A stretch of DNA of 64,000 bases, taken from NCBI RefSeq assembly GCF_000286955.2, contig NZ_AJYK02000003.1, forward strand, positions 62,001-126,000, read 5' to 3'. Positions 1-10,011 of this stretch are shown here, in pieces. How positions within the stretch are numbered: position 1 is the first letter of the stretch; each line of letters starts with the position of its first letter. This DNA comes from Vibrio rumoiensis 1S-45 (GTDB lineage Bacteria; Pseudomonadota; Gammaproteobacteria; Enterobacterales; Vibrionaceae). The notes beneath the pieces were generated by a model. The model searched no databases and was not told where the DNA came from. It was given only the letters and a program-made list of their open reading frames with translations. The position numbers were made by a program, and so were the translations under genes.

Positions 1-817
1 CTGTTTTGAAATTGAACGCCAATTGATTGAGCGTTGTGATGTGCCTGTTTTCCACGACGATCAGCACGGTACTGCAATTGTTACTGCGGCAGGCATGTTG
101 AATGCTATTGAGCTGCAAGGTAAGAAATTATCAGAATGTAAAATTGTTTGTTTAGGCGCGGGCGCAGCAGCCGTCGCATGTATGGAATTGTTGATTAAAT
201 GTGGCGCATTGCGTGAAAAGATTTACATGCTGGATCGCAAAGGGGTGATTCACACTCGTCGTGATGATTTGAATGAATACAAGCAATTGTTCGCCAACAA
301 CACTGACATGCGCACATTGGAAGATGTGATTGAAGATGCAGATTTATTCTTAGGTGTTTCGGGGCCAAACCTTTTACCACCAGAAGCGTTAGCATTAATG
401 GCAGAAAAGCCGGTGGTTTTTGCATGTTCAAATCCAGATCCTGAAATTCAGCCTGAATTGGCGCATAAAGTCCGTAATGATTTGATCATGGGGACAGGCC
501 GCAGCGATTATCCAAACCAAGTCAATAACGTCATTTGTTTCCCGTTTATTTTCCGTGGTGCATTGGATGTGCGTGCAAGCGAGATCAACACTGAAATGAA
601 ACTGGCCGCGGTGGAAGCAATTCGCCAATTAGCGAAAGAAGAAGTGCCTGCTGAAGTATTAAAAGCTGCGGGTGTGGATAGCTTATCATTTGGCTGTGAT
701 TACATTATTCCAAAGCCGATGGATCCTCGCTTGCTACCACGTGTTGCCGGCGCCGTTGCGCGCGCAGCAATGGAATCGGGTGTGGCACGTATTGAGTTGC
801 CAGAAAAGTATAAGTAA
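1..817 (+). CDS. NAD(P)-dependent malic enzyme, C-terminal part (gene runs off the left edge)
   Basis: Oxidative decarboxylation of malate to pyruvate with reduction of NAD(P)+, in the cytoplasm. The frame is open from base 2, so the 5' end lies outside the window; about 271 residues are visible of a family length near 420. The malic-enzyme core motif VPVFHDDQHGTA is near the start of the visible part, followed by a Rossmann nucleotide-binding stretch (GAGAAAVA) and the conserved FACSNPDPEI segment. The protein ends in PEKYK with no phosphotransacetylase domain, so it is the short single-domain type and not the long E. coli MaeB type. The next gene, metJ, is convergent and shares a terminator with it. 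In V. cholerae a malic enzyme also sits beside metJ (from memory). Cofactor preference cannot be read from the sequence. Confidence 0.9.
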   Translation, partial: CFEIERQLIERCDVPVFHDDQHGTAIVTAAGMLNAIELQGKKLSECKIVCLGAGAAAVACMELLIKCGALREKIYMLDRKGVIHTRRDDLNEYKQLFANNTDMRTLEDVIEDADLFLGVSGPNLLPPEALALMAEKPVVFACSNPDPEIQPELAHKVRNDLIMGTGRSDYPNQVNNVICFPFIFRGALDVRASEINTEMKLAAVEAIRQLAKEEVPAEVLKAAGVDSLSFGCDYIIPKPMDPRLLPRVAGAVARAAMESGVARIELPEKYK

Positions 818-863
818 AAATGATGAGGGAACGAGTCCCTGGTTACTTGTAATTAAGAAAAGC

Positions 864-900
864 AAAAGCCCGATCGTGTTATTCGATCGGGCTTTTCTAT
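864..900. terminator. Bidirectional rho-independent terminator, malic enzyme / metJ
   Basis: A perfect 13-bp inverted repeat (arms 864-876 and 884-896, AAAAGCCCGATCG and its complement) surrounds a 7-nt loop. Its A/T ends supply a U tract on both strands, so it can end the malic enzyme transcript on plus and the metJ transcript on minus. Confidence 0.9.
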
Positions 901-966
901 TTGTTATTTTTGTTTTTTCTATTCGCTTTTTTCTAGGGACAGGTCATTGGTGCCTAGGAGCGTCTT

Positions 967-1284
967 TTAATCATCAAATGCTTCAAACTCAATGCCCATT
1001 TCCGTCATCAGTTTTTTCACTTCTGTTGGAATGTCGTCAGGGCGATCTTTTCGCAAATCTTCATCGGTTGGTAATGGTTGGCCAGTATAAGCATGCAAGA
1101 ATGCTTCACATAACAACTCACTGTTGGTGGCGTGGCGTAAATTATTAACTTGGCGACGAGTTCGCTCATCCGTCAATATTTTCAGTACCTTGAGAGGAAT
1201 TGAAACCGTGATTTTTTTAACTTGTTCGTTTTTCTTTCCATGCTCTGCATATGGGCTAATGTATTCACCATTCCAATCTGCCAT
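967..1284 (-). CDS. metJ: Methionine repressor MetJ
   Basis: Ribbon-helix-helix repressor that uses S-adenosylmethionine as corepressor and binds tandem 8-bp met boxes to shut down methionine biosynthesis. The 105-residue product is nearly identical to E. coli Met[13 protein letters not shown] at the N-terminus, the DNA-contacting strand [15 protein letters not shown], and [18 protein letters not shown] chose the ATG at 1284 because it gives exactly the family length (105) and sits 6-7 nt after an AAGG ribosome site; a GTG immediately before it (1287) would add one residue. The gene diverges from metB across a region with five tandem met boxes, so it is probably autoregulated together with metBL. 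Confidence 0.97.
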   Translation of the reverse strand: MADWNGEYISPYAEHGKKNEQVKKITVSIPLKVLKILTDERTRRQVNNLRHATNSELLCEAFLHAYTGQPLPTDEDLRKDRPDDIPTEVKKLMTEMGIEFEAFDD

Positions 1285-1358
1285 CACGCACCTTCGTTGT
1301 TTGTTATTTATATTAGTGGCTGAAAGTCGATTTTAGCGGCATGCACCGCCATAAGTAA

Positions 1359-1398
1359 AGACGTTTAGATGGCTAGCGCTCTTGACGTCTTACGTTTC
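1359..1398. promoter_or_regulatory. Five tandem MetJ operator boxes between metJ and metB
   Basis: Five adjacent 8-mers resemble the met box AGACGTCT: AGACGTTT (1359), AGATGGCT (1367), AGCGCTCT (1375), TGACGTCT (1383) and TACGTTTC (1391). MetJ dimers bind cooperatively to such arrays, so this should control both metJ and metBL. Assignment is by consensus match only. Confidence 0.85.
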
Positions 1399-1540
1399 GA
1401 GAGATAAAGTATCGGAAAACTTCGATACTCGCTAAAAAAGCGGTAAGATTGTCGTTCGTATTCTCGTATTAATGATTAGTGATTGCTGTGTTTCGATCTC
1501 TGCAAAGAAAGAGCTTCAGCAAATGGAAAGGAATAAGCCG

Positions 1541-2707
1541 ATGAGTTCTAGAAAGCCTGCTACTGTTGCGGTTCGCACTGGTATTGAATCTGATACCCAA
1601 TATCACGCGGTTGTCCCACCGATTTATCTTTCGACCAATTATGGTTTTCCTGCTTTTGGTGAAGTCCCTCAGTACGATTACACACGTTCAGGCAACCCTA
1701 ACCGTGGCTTATTAGAGCAAGCATTATCTGAATTAGAATCTGGCGCAGGAGCGGTGATCACCAACTGTGGCACTTCCGCATTAAATTTATGGATCTCTGC
1801 TTTCCTTGGTCCTGATGATTTAATCATCGCACCTCATGACTGTTATGGCGGAACCTATCGCTTATTTAATACTCGCGCGCAAAAAGGTGATTTTAAGGTC
1901 CAATTTGTTGATCAATCAAACCAAGCTGAATTTGATGCCGCGATTGCTAAAAATCCTAAACTGATTTTATTAGAAACACCGTCTAACCCACTAGTTCGTG
2001 TGGTGGATATCGCCAAAGCTTGTCAAAAAGCACAAGAAGTCGGTGCGCTGGTTGCCGTCGATAATACTTTTTTGACACCAGTGTACCAAAAGCCATTATT
2101 GCTTGGCGCAGATTTTGTTATCCACTCAACCACTAAGTACATCAATGGCCATTCGGACGTGATTGGTGGGGTTATCATTGCTAAAGATGAAACGCATGTC
2201 GAAACATTATCGTGGTGGGGTAACTGCATTGGTGCGACCGGTACGCCGTTTGATAGCTACATGACTTTACGTGGATTAAGAACGTTAGCCGTGCGTATGA
2301 AAATGCATGAAGAAAGCGCACAAGCGTTACTTGCTTACCTGCAAACAGAAAAATTAGTGGGAACCATTTACCACCCAAGCCTGCCGACTCATCCAGGCCA
2401 TGACATCGCAAAAGCGCAGCAAAGTGGCTTTGGTTCAATGTTGAGCTTTGAAATTAACGGCAGTATGGAACAATTGAAGGCTTTTGTTGGTCAACTAGAA
2501 TTATTCTCCCTCGCAGAGTCATTAGGTGGGGTAGAGAGCTTGATTTGTCATCCTTCGTCGATGACACACCGAGCCATGTCAGATGAAGCGCAACAAGAAG
2601 CAGGGATCTCACCTTTACTTCTTCGTGTTTCAGTTGGATTAGAAGATAGTCAGGATTTAGTTGCTGATTTAGAGCAAGCCTTCAAAAAAGCACAAGAGGT
2701 AGCGTAA
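1541..2707 (+). CDS. metB: Cystathionine gamma-synthase MetB
   Basis: PLP enzyme that joins O-succinylhomoserine and cysteine to give cystathionine in methionine synthesis. The 388-residue product follows E. coli MetB (386) closely: VVPPIYLSTNY near the N-terminus, the substrate/cofactor segment APHDCYGGTYRLF, and the PLP lysine in HSTTKYINGHSDV at about residue 198. An upstream extension to 1472 is open, but ATG 1541 is preferred because AAGGA lies 8 nt before it and the protein then aligns from its first residues with the family. metL follows with no gap, so the two are co-transcribed. MetJ boxes lie upstream. Confidence 0.96.
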   Translation: MSSRKPATVAVRTGIESDTQYHAVVPPIYLSTNYGFPAFGEVPQYDYTRSGNPNRGLLEQALSELESGAGAVITNCGTSALNLWISAFLGPDDLIIAPHDCYGGTYRLFNTRAQKGDFKVQFVDQSNQAEFDAAIAKNPKLILLETPSNPLVRVVDIAKACQKAQEVGALVAVDNTFLTPVYQKPLLLGADFVIHSTTKYINGHSDVIGGVIIAKDETHVETLSWWGNCIGATGTPFDSYMTLRGLRTLAVRMKMHEESAQALLAYLQTEKLVGTIYHPSLPTHPGHDIAKAQQSGFGSMLSFEINGSMEQLKAFVGQLELFSLAESLGGVESLICHPSSMTHRAMSDEAQQEAGISPLLLRVSVGLEDSQDLVADLEQAFKKAQEVA

Positions 2708-5119
2708 ATGACATCCGCTCGTCAGTTACACAAATTTGGTGGTAGCAGTTTGGCAGATCCAGAATGCTACAAACGAGTCGCCAATATTTTACAAGAACAT
2801 TCCAACGGCAGTGATTTAATTGTGGTGTCGGCGGCAGGCAGTACAACTAACCGTTTAATTGACTGGTTAGCAGCGCTGGAAAAAGACGGCCGTATTGCCC
2901 ATGAAATATTACAACAGTTACGCCAATTTCAGCTGGGGTTGGTTGAAGAACTTCTTCCAGAAGAGAAAGCCTCTCCATTACTGGAACAGTTGAATCAAGA
3001 GTTTTTAGCTTTAAGCGATTTAACCGGCCCAATTACTAATGTCATTTATGCGGACGTACTTGGTCATGGTGAGGTATGGTCATCACGCTTATTAGCGGCT
3101 TTCTTATCTCACTTAGATATGGAAGCAACTCAAGTGGATTCTCGTGATTTCTTGCGAGCGGAGCGCGGTGCACAGCCGGAAGTTGAACGTGCACGCTCAT
3201 TACCATTATTGAAAGAAATTCTTGCTCAGCATGGTAAGCGTCGTTTAGTGATTACTGGCTTCATGGCACGCAATCATGCCGGTGAAACGGTATTGCTTGG
3301 CCGTAATGGTTCCGATTATTCAGCAACCGTTATTGGCGCTTTATCTGAATCGACTCGAGTCACGATTTGGAGTGATGTGGCTGGAGTTTACAGCGCGGAC
3401 CCGCGTAAAGTCAGCGATGCTTGTCTTTTGCCTTTATTGCGCTTAGATGAGGCCAGTGAATTGGCACGTCTTGCGGCCCCTGTATTGCATAGCCGCACCT
3501 TACAACCTGTGGCACAAAGTGCCATGGATTTAAGTTTACGCTGTAGTTACCAACCTGATTCTGGCTCAACGCGGATTGAACGAGTATTAGCATCAGGTCG
3601 TGGTGCAAAAATCATAACCTCGTTAGATGAAATTTTGATGGTGCAGATCCATTTTGGTGCCGGGCATGATTTTACTCGCCTAAAAGATGAAGTGATTCGT
3701 TCACTTACCCGAGCTCAACTGCAACCTTTAGCCATGCAATCTCAACCTGACCAAGGCTGTGTTTCACTGGCTTATACCGTTGAAATTGCCACCAGTGCCT
3801 TATCTTATTTGCAAGATACCGCGGTTGGCGCTGAAATTAAGCTTAAAGAAGGCTATTCAATGGTAGCGGCCGTAGGCGCTGGGGTGACAATCAACCCAAA
3901 TCATTGTTATGGCTTTTATCAACAATTAAAAAATGCCCCTGTTGAGTTTATTTCTGAATCGGATTCAGGATTAAGCTTAGTGGCGGTATTACGTAAAACC
4001 GATGTAGCTAAGCTAGTGACAGACATTCACTCTCAGTTGTTCCAAGCACAAAAAAGAGTTGCGATTGCCTTATGTGGTAAAGGCAATATTGGCTCAAGCT
4101 GGTTATCGTTATTTGCCGAACAAAAAGTTGAATTAGAAAAACGTCGTGGCATGAGCTTTGATCTAGTCGCGGTGGTCGATAGCCAAACGTATTGGTTAGA
4201 CTTAAAAGGCATTGATCCTAAGCAAGCATTAGTGAGTTTTAACGATGAAGCTATCGCCAACGATGGGCAAGAATGGCTCAATATTTTAGCGCATCAATCT
4301 GATTACGATGAAGTGGTGGTAATGGATGTGACTGCGAGCGCTGTTCTGGCGGCTCAATACGAGCAAATTGCTGAACATGGCATGCATTTAATTTGCGCGA
4401 ATAAAGTGGCAGGTTCAGCATCAAGCGACGATTATCAAAGGGTCGTCAGTGCATTTGAAAAAACAGGCCGTCATTGGTTATATAACGCCACGGTAGGCGC
4501 AGGTTTACCGGTGAATTATGCTATTCGTGATTTGCGTAATAGTGGTGATGAAATTACCGCAGTATCCGGTATTTTCTCTGGCACGCTTTCGTGGTTGTTC
4601 CAGCAATTTGATGGCTCTATCCCATTTACCGACTTAGTCGACTTGGCTTGGCAGCAAGGCCTAACGGAACCGGATCCACGCTCCGACTTAGACGGTTCAG
4701 ATGTAATGAGAAAGCTGGTTATTGTTGCGCGTGAGTCTGGCGTTGATATTGAACCTGAAAGCGTGAAAGTTGAGTCATTGGTTCCAGATGCGTTAAAAAA
4801 TCTATCAACCGATGATTTCTTTGAGCAAGGAAAAATTCTCAATGAATTGCTTTCAGAGCGTTTAGCGAAGGCGCAAAAGCAAGGCAAAGTACTGCGTTAT
4901 ATTGCACGCTTAAACCGTAACGGTGAAGCGACAGTAGGAGTAGAGGCGCTTTCACCAGAGCATGCGTTAGCCAATTTACTGCCTTGTGACAATATCTTTG
5001 CGATTGAAAGTAAATGGTATAAAGACAACCCATTGGTTATTCGTGGGCCGGGGGCTGGGCGCGCAGTCACCGCAGGGGCATTACAGTCCGATTTAAATCG
5101 ATTATCTAACTTGCTGTAA
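2708..5119 (+). CDS. metL: Bifunctional aspartokinase II / homoserine dehydrogenase II MetL
   Basis: Catalyses two steps of the aspartate pathway: phosphorylation of aspartate and reduction of aspartate semialdehyde to homoserine. It has 803 residues (E. coli MetL 810). The kinase domain is N-terminal, opening with KFGGSSLADPE, with FLRAERGAQPEV and the nucleotide-binding GRNGSDYSA further on. A central ACT-like linker follows, then the dehydrogenase domain with a Rossmann motif GKGNIGSSW near residue 457 and the homoserine dehydrogenase stretch LTEPDPRSDLDGSDV. The ATG directly abuts the metB stop, with a GAGG ribosome site inside metB, which indicates translational coupling. MetL rather than ThrA is inferred from the metB linkage and MetJ boxes. 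Confidence 0.95.
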   Translation: MTSARQLHKFGGSSLADPECYKRVANILQEHSNGSDLIVVSAAGSTTNRLIDWLAALEKDGRIAHEILQQLRQFQLGLVEELLPEEKASPLLEQLNQEFLALSDLTGPITNVIYADVLGHGEVWSSRLLAAFLSHLDMEATQVDSRDFLRAERGAQPEVERARSLPLLKEILAQHGKRRLVITGFMARNHAGETVLLGRNGSDYSATVIGALSESTRVTIWSDVAGVYSADPRKVSDACLLPLLRLDEASELARLAAPVLHSRTLQPVAQSAMDLSLRCSYQPDSGSTRIERVLASGRGAKIITSLDEILMVQIHFGAGHDFTRLKDEVIRSLTRAQLQPLAMQSQPDQGCVSLAYTVEIATSALSYLQDTAVGAEIKLKEGYSMVAAVGAGVTINPNHCYGFYQQLKNAPVEFISESDSGLSLVAVLRKTDVAKLVTDIHSQLFQAQKRVAIALCGKGNIGSSWLSLFAEQKVELEKRRGMSFDLVAVVDSQTYWLDLKGIDPKQALVSFNDEAIANDGQEWLNILAHQSDYDEVVVMDVTASAVLAAQYEQIAEHGMHLICANKVAGSASSDDYQRVVSAFEKTGRHWLYNATVGAGLPVNYAIRDLRNSGDEITAVSGIFSGTLSWLFQQFDGSIPFTDLVDLAWQQGLTEPDPRSDLDGSDVMRKLVIVARESGVDIEPESVKVESLVPDALKNLSTDDFFEQGKILNELLSERLAKAQKQGKVLRYIARLNRNGEATVGVEALSPEHALANLLPCDNIFAIESKWYKDNPLVIRGPGAGRAVTAGALQSDLNRLSNLL

Positions 5120-5144
5120 AAATTAGTAAAATCGTGATATTAAT

Positions 5145-5178
5145 AAATACCGTTTCAATGATGAGGCGGTATTTTTTT
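5145..5178 (+). terminator. Rho-independent terminator after metBL
   Basis: A 12-bp stem (arms from 5145 and ending at 5174, outer part AAATACCG/CGGTATTT, two G-T pairs inside) with a 6-nt loop runs into seven T residues. Confidence 0.85.
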
Positions 5179-5199
5179 ATTTGAAATATCCTCACTATC

Positions 5200-5220
5200 A
5201 ACATGAAAAAAATTCATGTT
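5200..5220. promoter_or_regulatory. MetR-like site upstream of metF
   Basis: Palindrome AACATGAA-AAAAA-TTCATGTT. It contains TGAA-N5-TTCA (5204-5216), the outline of the MetR recognition sequence, though the central base is A where the consensus has T. MetR is a homocysteine-responsive LysR regulator known to act on metF in enterobacteria. Confidence 0.55.
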
Positions 5221-5266
5221 TAGATCGTTGACTTCGCATTCCATTCAAGACATTATTTGGACATAT

Positions 5267-5290
5267 AGACGTCTAAATGAGTTTTCATCT
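5267..5290. promoter_or_regulatory. MetJ operator upstream of metF
   Basis: A perfect met box AGACGTCT at 5267-5274, followed in register by weaker 8-mers AAATGAGT and TTTCATCT. It lies about 110 bp before the metF start. Confidence 0.8.
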
Positions 5291-5364
5291 TAGATGAGTG
5301 AATTTTTTGGGTAGAACCCGTTTGTGAAAAGGATCGTTTTCACATTAAGTCGTTAAAGTGGTGA

Positions 5365-6270
<906 letters not shown>

Positions 6271-6296
6271 TCATCACGCAGAATGATAGTAATAAT

Positions 6297-6327
6297 AAAG
6301 GCTTACTTTTATGGGTAAGCCTTTTTT
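6297..6327 (+). terminator. Rho-independent terminator after metF
   Basis: A 10-bp perfect stem AAAGGCTTAC / GTAAGCCTTT (6297-6306, 6315-6324) followed by a T run. It stands between the convergent metF and the aphA-like gene. Confidence 0.85.
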
Positions 6328-6356
6328 ATTGTGAGCTATTGCGAGGGATGAAGCGT

Positions 6357-6905
6357 TTAAATTAATGAATCTGTCAGAGTTAGCTGTTCTTTCACTTCTG
6401 TTGCCCATTCAACCCACATTTTCCTTTCTAAAATATTGCGCCTCAAAATCAATCGCTCCAATCGTGCCTGTATATTGAGCTTGTCAGGGTAGGCATAACA
6501 TTGTTTTTCAATTAATTGAAATTGCTGGATCATGGTTTCAGCTTGAGGGATGAGATCATTAATTTGCTCAATCATCAGTGCTGTCGATTGCACCGTACAT
6601 GCCATTAATTTCGCTGAGAATTCATCGCGAGTGGCCGTGTAAGGTGTCGGTTGTTCAAACCAAGTGAGGAGGGCTTTTCGACCGAGATCGGTAATAGTGT
6701 AGATTTTTTTATCGGGCTTGCCTTCTTGTATGATCAGTTCACTCGTTACCCATTCTAATTGCGACATTTTATTTAATTCGCGGTATACCTGTTGATGGCT
6801 AGCTTTCCAAAAATGCCCAATATTTTGCGAAAAGGCTTTGGTAATATCATAGCCAGTCGCTTCATGGCGACTAAGAATAGTTAAAATAACGTGCGGTAAC
6901 GACAT
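6357..6905 (-). CDS. aphA: PadR-family regulator, AphA-like
   Basis: Winged-helix PadR-family regulator of 182 residues. Its opening, SLPHVILTILSRHEATGYD, followed by ITKAFSQNIGHFWKASHQQV, tracks V. cholerae AphA (179 aa, from memory) almost residue for residue through the DNA-binding domain and the RDEFSAKLMAC stretch. The C-terminal dimerisation helices are more divergent. In Vibrio, AphA is the low-cell-density master regulator of quorum sensing and, in V. cholerae, activates tcpPH. The position beside ppc and argE is also that of V. cholerae aphA. Its regulon here is unknown. The ATG at 6905 follows a GGAAGAA-type ribosome site. It converges on metF, which is not the V. cholerae neighbour as I recall it. 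Confidence 0.88.
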   Translation of the reverse strand: MSLPHVILTILSRHEATGYDITKAFSQNIGHFWKASHQQVYRELNKMSQLEWVTSELIIQEGKPDKKIYTITDLGRKALLTWFEQPTPYTATRDEFSAKLMACTVQSTALMIEQINDLIPQAETMIQQFQLIEKQCYAYPDKLNIQARLERLILRRNILERKMWVEWATEVKEQLTLTDSLI

Positions 6906-7090
6906 AGGTTCTTCCAGTTAAACAATGAGGGCTATCGAGACGATAACCATGAGTAACATAACGTAAAAGAAGAAGATTATGTACTGATGACAATATCAAT
7001 TTTATAAAAAGAAGACTTAACGCATACCTTTATAGGGCAATTCGTCGGCAAGGTGAATGGTTGGTTTCGATGTATTCAGCAGGCAAATAA

Positions 7091-7113
7091 AAAGCCGCGC
7101 AAATGGCGGCTTT
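7091..7113 (-). terminator. Rho-independent terminator after ppc
   Basis: Perfect 8-bp stem AAAGCCGC / GCGGCTTT (7091-7098, 7106-7113). On the minus strand the hairpin continues into TTTTTATTTG. It follows the ppc stop by about 25 nt. Confidence 0.85.
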
Positions 7114-7138
7114 AAATAAAGGTTAATGTCGTTTGAGA

Positions 7139-9769
7139 TTAACCAGTGTTACGCATACCTGCTGCGATACCAGCAATCGTTAACATCAATGCTTCTTCTA
7201 GCTCAGGAGAAGGATTGTCTGTTTGACGAGTACGGTATAAAAGCTCGGCTTGAAGCATGTTCAATGGCTCAACGTAGATGTTACGTAAGCGAATCGACTC
7301 TAAGCCCCAAGGGTCACTTTGCATTAAGTTCTCGTTATTCTCTACATTCAGAACGGTGACGATATCTTTTTGCAATTGTGAACGTAGGCGATCACCTAGC
7401 GGCCATAGTGATTCATCTGTCAAGCGTTGATCATAGTAGCGAGAAATGTCGATATTACATTTAGAGTAAACCATTTCCAGCATGCCTAAGCGCGTTGAGA
7501 AGAATGGCCATTCACGGCACATTTCTTCTAGCAGCGCTTGGTGACCTTTATCCACCGAATATTGAATCGCTTCACCGGCACCTAACCATGCTGGTAGTAC
7601 CAAGCGGTTTTGGCTCCAAGAGAAAATCCAAGGGATCGCACGTAAGCTTTCTACACCACCATTTGGGTTACGTTTCGATGGACGAGAACCCAGTGGTAAT
7701 TTACCTAATTCTAACTCTGGCGTTGCCGCGCGGAAATAAGGCACAAAATCAGGCTCACCACGAACTACTTTACGATAAGCCTCACAAGACACTTCAGATA
7801 GCACGTGCATTAAGTCGCGCCATTCTTTCTTCGGTTCTGGTGGTGGAAGTAAGTTAGCTTCTAAAATGGCGCTGGCGTACAAGTTAAAACTGTTGACCGC
7901 AACATCAGGCAAGCCGAGTTTAAAACGGATCATTTCACCTTGCTCAGTGACACGTAGGCCGCCTTTTAAGCTGCGTGGTGGCTGAGAAAGCAATGCTGCA
8001 TGTGCTGGCGCACCACCGCGACCTACAGTACCGCCACGGCCGTGGAATAGCGTTAACTCAATACCTTCTGCATCAGATACTTTAACTAGTTTATCCATAG
8101 CGTCGTATTGCGCCCAACCTGCGGCCATTACGCCCGCATCTTTGGCTGAGTCAGAGTAACCAATCATCACCATTTGATGATTATTGATAAAGTCACGGTA
8201 CCATTCGAGTGAGAACAGCTGCTTCATCACCGCTTCAGAGTTATTCAAATCATCCAGTGTTTCGAATAATGGACAAACATCCATGCGGAACTTGCAACCG
8301 GATTCTTGCAGAATTAGATGGACCGCTAATACGTCGGAGGCGGTACGCGCCATAGAAATAACGTAAGCGCCAAATGCTTCGCGAGGGTGCTGTGCCATCA
8401 CACGGCAAGTGTCTAACACTTCTTGCACTTCAGGCGATGGCTGCCAGTTACGAGGAAGCAGTGGGCGTTTTGAACTTAATTCTTTAATTAAGAACTCAAT
8501 TTTTTCTTCTTCTGTCCATTGGTCATATTCACCAATTTCAAGGAAGCGAGTCATTTCAGTGATCACGTCTGAATGGCGAGTGCTTTCTTGGCGAATATCT
8601 AAGCGTACTAAGTGAATGCCGAACGCTTTAACACGGCGTAATGTGTCCAGTAGTGAGCCTTCAGCAATGATGCTCATGCCACATTCACGCAGTGATTGGT
8701 AACACGCCAATAGCGGATCCCACAATTGCTCAACACGCTCTAGAATTGGGAAATTAGGCACTTCTTCATTGTTAATCTTGGCTTCTAATACAGTACAAGT
8801 ATTTGACAGTAATGTACGTAAGCGCTTTAAAATGGCGCGATACGGTTCGTGTTGATCACCTGAAAGGTCACGAACGGTGTCGTTACACGCGGTCATCGAA
8901 AGTTCAGATATCAACTCTTGAATATCGGCTAAGTATAAATCAGCCGCTTTCCAGCGAGATAATAGTAGCGCTTCATTCGTGATTGGATGAGTTACATTCG
9001 GGTTGCCATCGCGGTCGCCCCCCATCCAAGATGAGAAATGCACTGGGCGAGCATCAATCGGTAGGCCTTCACCAATGTGACCTTTTAGGCGGTCGTCAAA
9101 TTCACGTAAGAATTCAGGCACAGCAGCCCACAATGAGTTTTCAACTACGGCAAAGCCCCATTTAGCTTCATCAAGTGGGGTTGGGCGTTGCTGACGAATT
9201 ACATCCGAGTGCCAAGACTGGGCAATTAAACCTTCAAGGCGACGCTCTGTTTTAAGGCGCTCACGAGAAGATAAATCGCTGTGCTCAAGTTGAGATAAGC
9301 ACTTATTAATTTTAACCAGTTTGTTGATCATGGTACGACGCGCAATTTCGGTTGGGTGCGCTGTTAGTACCAATTCAATATTGAGCTCTTTGATGGCTTG
9401 AGCGGTGTCTTCTTTGCTGATATTGCTTTGAGACAGTTTGCTGAACAAGCTATTGATAGCATCGGGTTCACACACGTGTTCTTCACAATGACGTGAGATG
9501 GTGTGATATTGCTCGGCAATATTGGTCAAGTTAAGGAACTGACTAAATGCGTGAGCCACCGGAGTGAGCTGCTCATTTGGGAGATTCTTGATTTCTTCGA
9601 TTAAGCCTTCACGGTCTTCCTGATTCCCTGCGCGAGCAGATTTGGAAAGCTTACGAATGGTTTCGACTTTCTCAAGAATAGCATCGCCATGTGCTTCTTG
9701 AATGGTTGAGCCGAGTAATTCACCGAGCATGCGAACATTGCTCTTTAAAGCGGCGTATTTTTCATTCAT
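7139..9769 (-). CDS. ppc: Phosphoenolpyruvate carboxylase Ppc
   Basis: Carboxylates phosphoenolpyruvate to oxaloacetate, refilling the TCA cycle and feeding aspartate-derived amino acids. The product has 876 residues (E. coli 883). The catalytic histidine is at 138 in VLTAHPTE, the same number as in E. coli. Also visible are [16 protein letters not shown], the signature [12 protein letters not shown], the glycine/arginine loop [12 protein letters not shown], and the C-terminal ending MRNTG expected for the allosteric aspartate site. The open frame extends 11 codons further up, but ATG 9769 ([16 protein letters not shown]) matches the family start and has an AAGGTG ribosome site. Confidence 0.97.
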   Translation of the reverse strand: MNEKYAALKSNVRMLGELLGSTIQEAHGDAILEKVETIRKLSKSARAGNQEDREGLIEEIKNLPNEQLTPVAHAFSQFLNLTNIAEQYHTISRHCEEHVCEPDAINSLFSKLSQSNISKEDTAQAIKELNIELVLTAHPTEIARRTMINKLVKINKCLSQLEHSDLSSRERLKTERRLEGLIAQSWHSDVIRQQRPTPLDEAKWGFAVVENSLWAAVPEFLREFDDRLKGHIGEGLPIDARPVHFSSWMGGDRDGNPNVTHPITNEALLLSRWKAADLYLADIQELISELSMTACNDTVRDLSGDQHEPYRAILKRLRTLLSNTCTVLEAKINNEEVPNFPILERVEQLWDPLLACYQSLRECGMSIIAEGSLLDTLRRVKAFGIHLVRLDIRQESTRHSDVITEMTRFLEIGEYDQWTEEEKIEFLIKELSSKRPLLPRNWQPSPEVQEVLDTCRVMAQHPREAFGAYVISMARTASDVLAVHLILQESGCKFRMDVCPLFETLDDLNNSEAVMKQLFSLEWYRDFINNHQMVMIGYSDSAKDAGVMAAGWAQYDAMDKLVKVSDAEGIELTLFHGRGGTVGRGGAPAHAALLSQPPRSLKGGLRVTEQGEMIRFKLGLPDVAVNSFNLYASAILEANLLPPPEPKKEWRDLMHVLSEVSCEAYRKVVRGEPDFVPYFRAATPELELGKLPLGSRPSKRNPNGGVESLRAIPWIFSWSQNRLVLPAWLGAGEAIQYSVDKGHQALLEEMCREWPFFSTRLGMLEMVYSKCNIDISRYYDQRLTDESLWPLGDRLRSQLQKDIVTVLNVENNENLMQSDPWGLESIRLRNIYVEPLNMLQAELLYRTRQTDNPSPELEEALMLTIAGIAAGMRNTG

Positions 9770-9955
9770 CGTCGTTTCACCTTGTAATTTTATTACTTCC
9801 ATTTAATTTTTTAACACCACAATCTAGCTAAAATATTTGCTCTGAGTCAAATTTTTGAGCGATTAAGATGAAATAATACCAATATTATTGATATGCATCC
9901 GTAATCGAACACTTCATCCTTGCAGCGTGAAACTGTGTTTATTTATACCATGCTT

Positions 9956-9993
9956 TGCCACATCAATCCGTCTTTATCATGATTGATGCGGCA
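9956..9993 (-). other. Long hairpin between argE and ppc, read on the minus strand
   Basis: Arms 9956-9968 and 9981-9993 pair over 13 positions around a 12-nt loop. On the plus strand one pair would be A-C, but on the minus strand the same position is G-U, so the complete stem exists only in RNA made in the argE-to-ppc direction. There is no U tract, so it is not a classical terminator. The rest of the 9770-10011 gap holds the ppc promoter region, with nothing else I can recognise. Confidence 0.6.
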
Positions 9994-10011
9994 TAATTCA
10001 TTGTTTCAAAA

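Noticed and set aside
672..1148. A 158-codon plus-strand open frame overlapping the malic enzyme end and metJ
   Set aside because: It runs through a terminator and antisense to metJ; no conserved protein features.
7495..7857. A 120-codon plus-strand open frame inside ppc
   Set aside because: Antisense to conserved ppc sequence; no start signals or recognisable domain.
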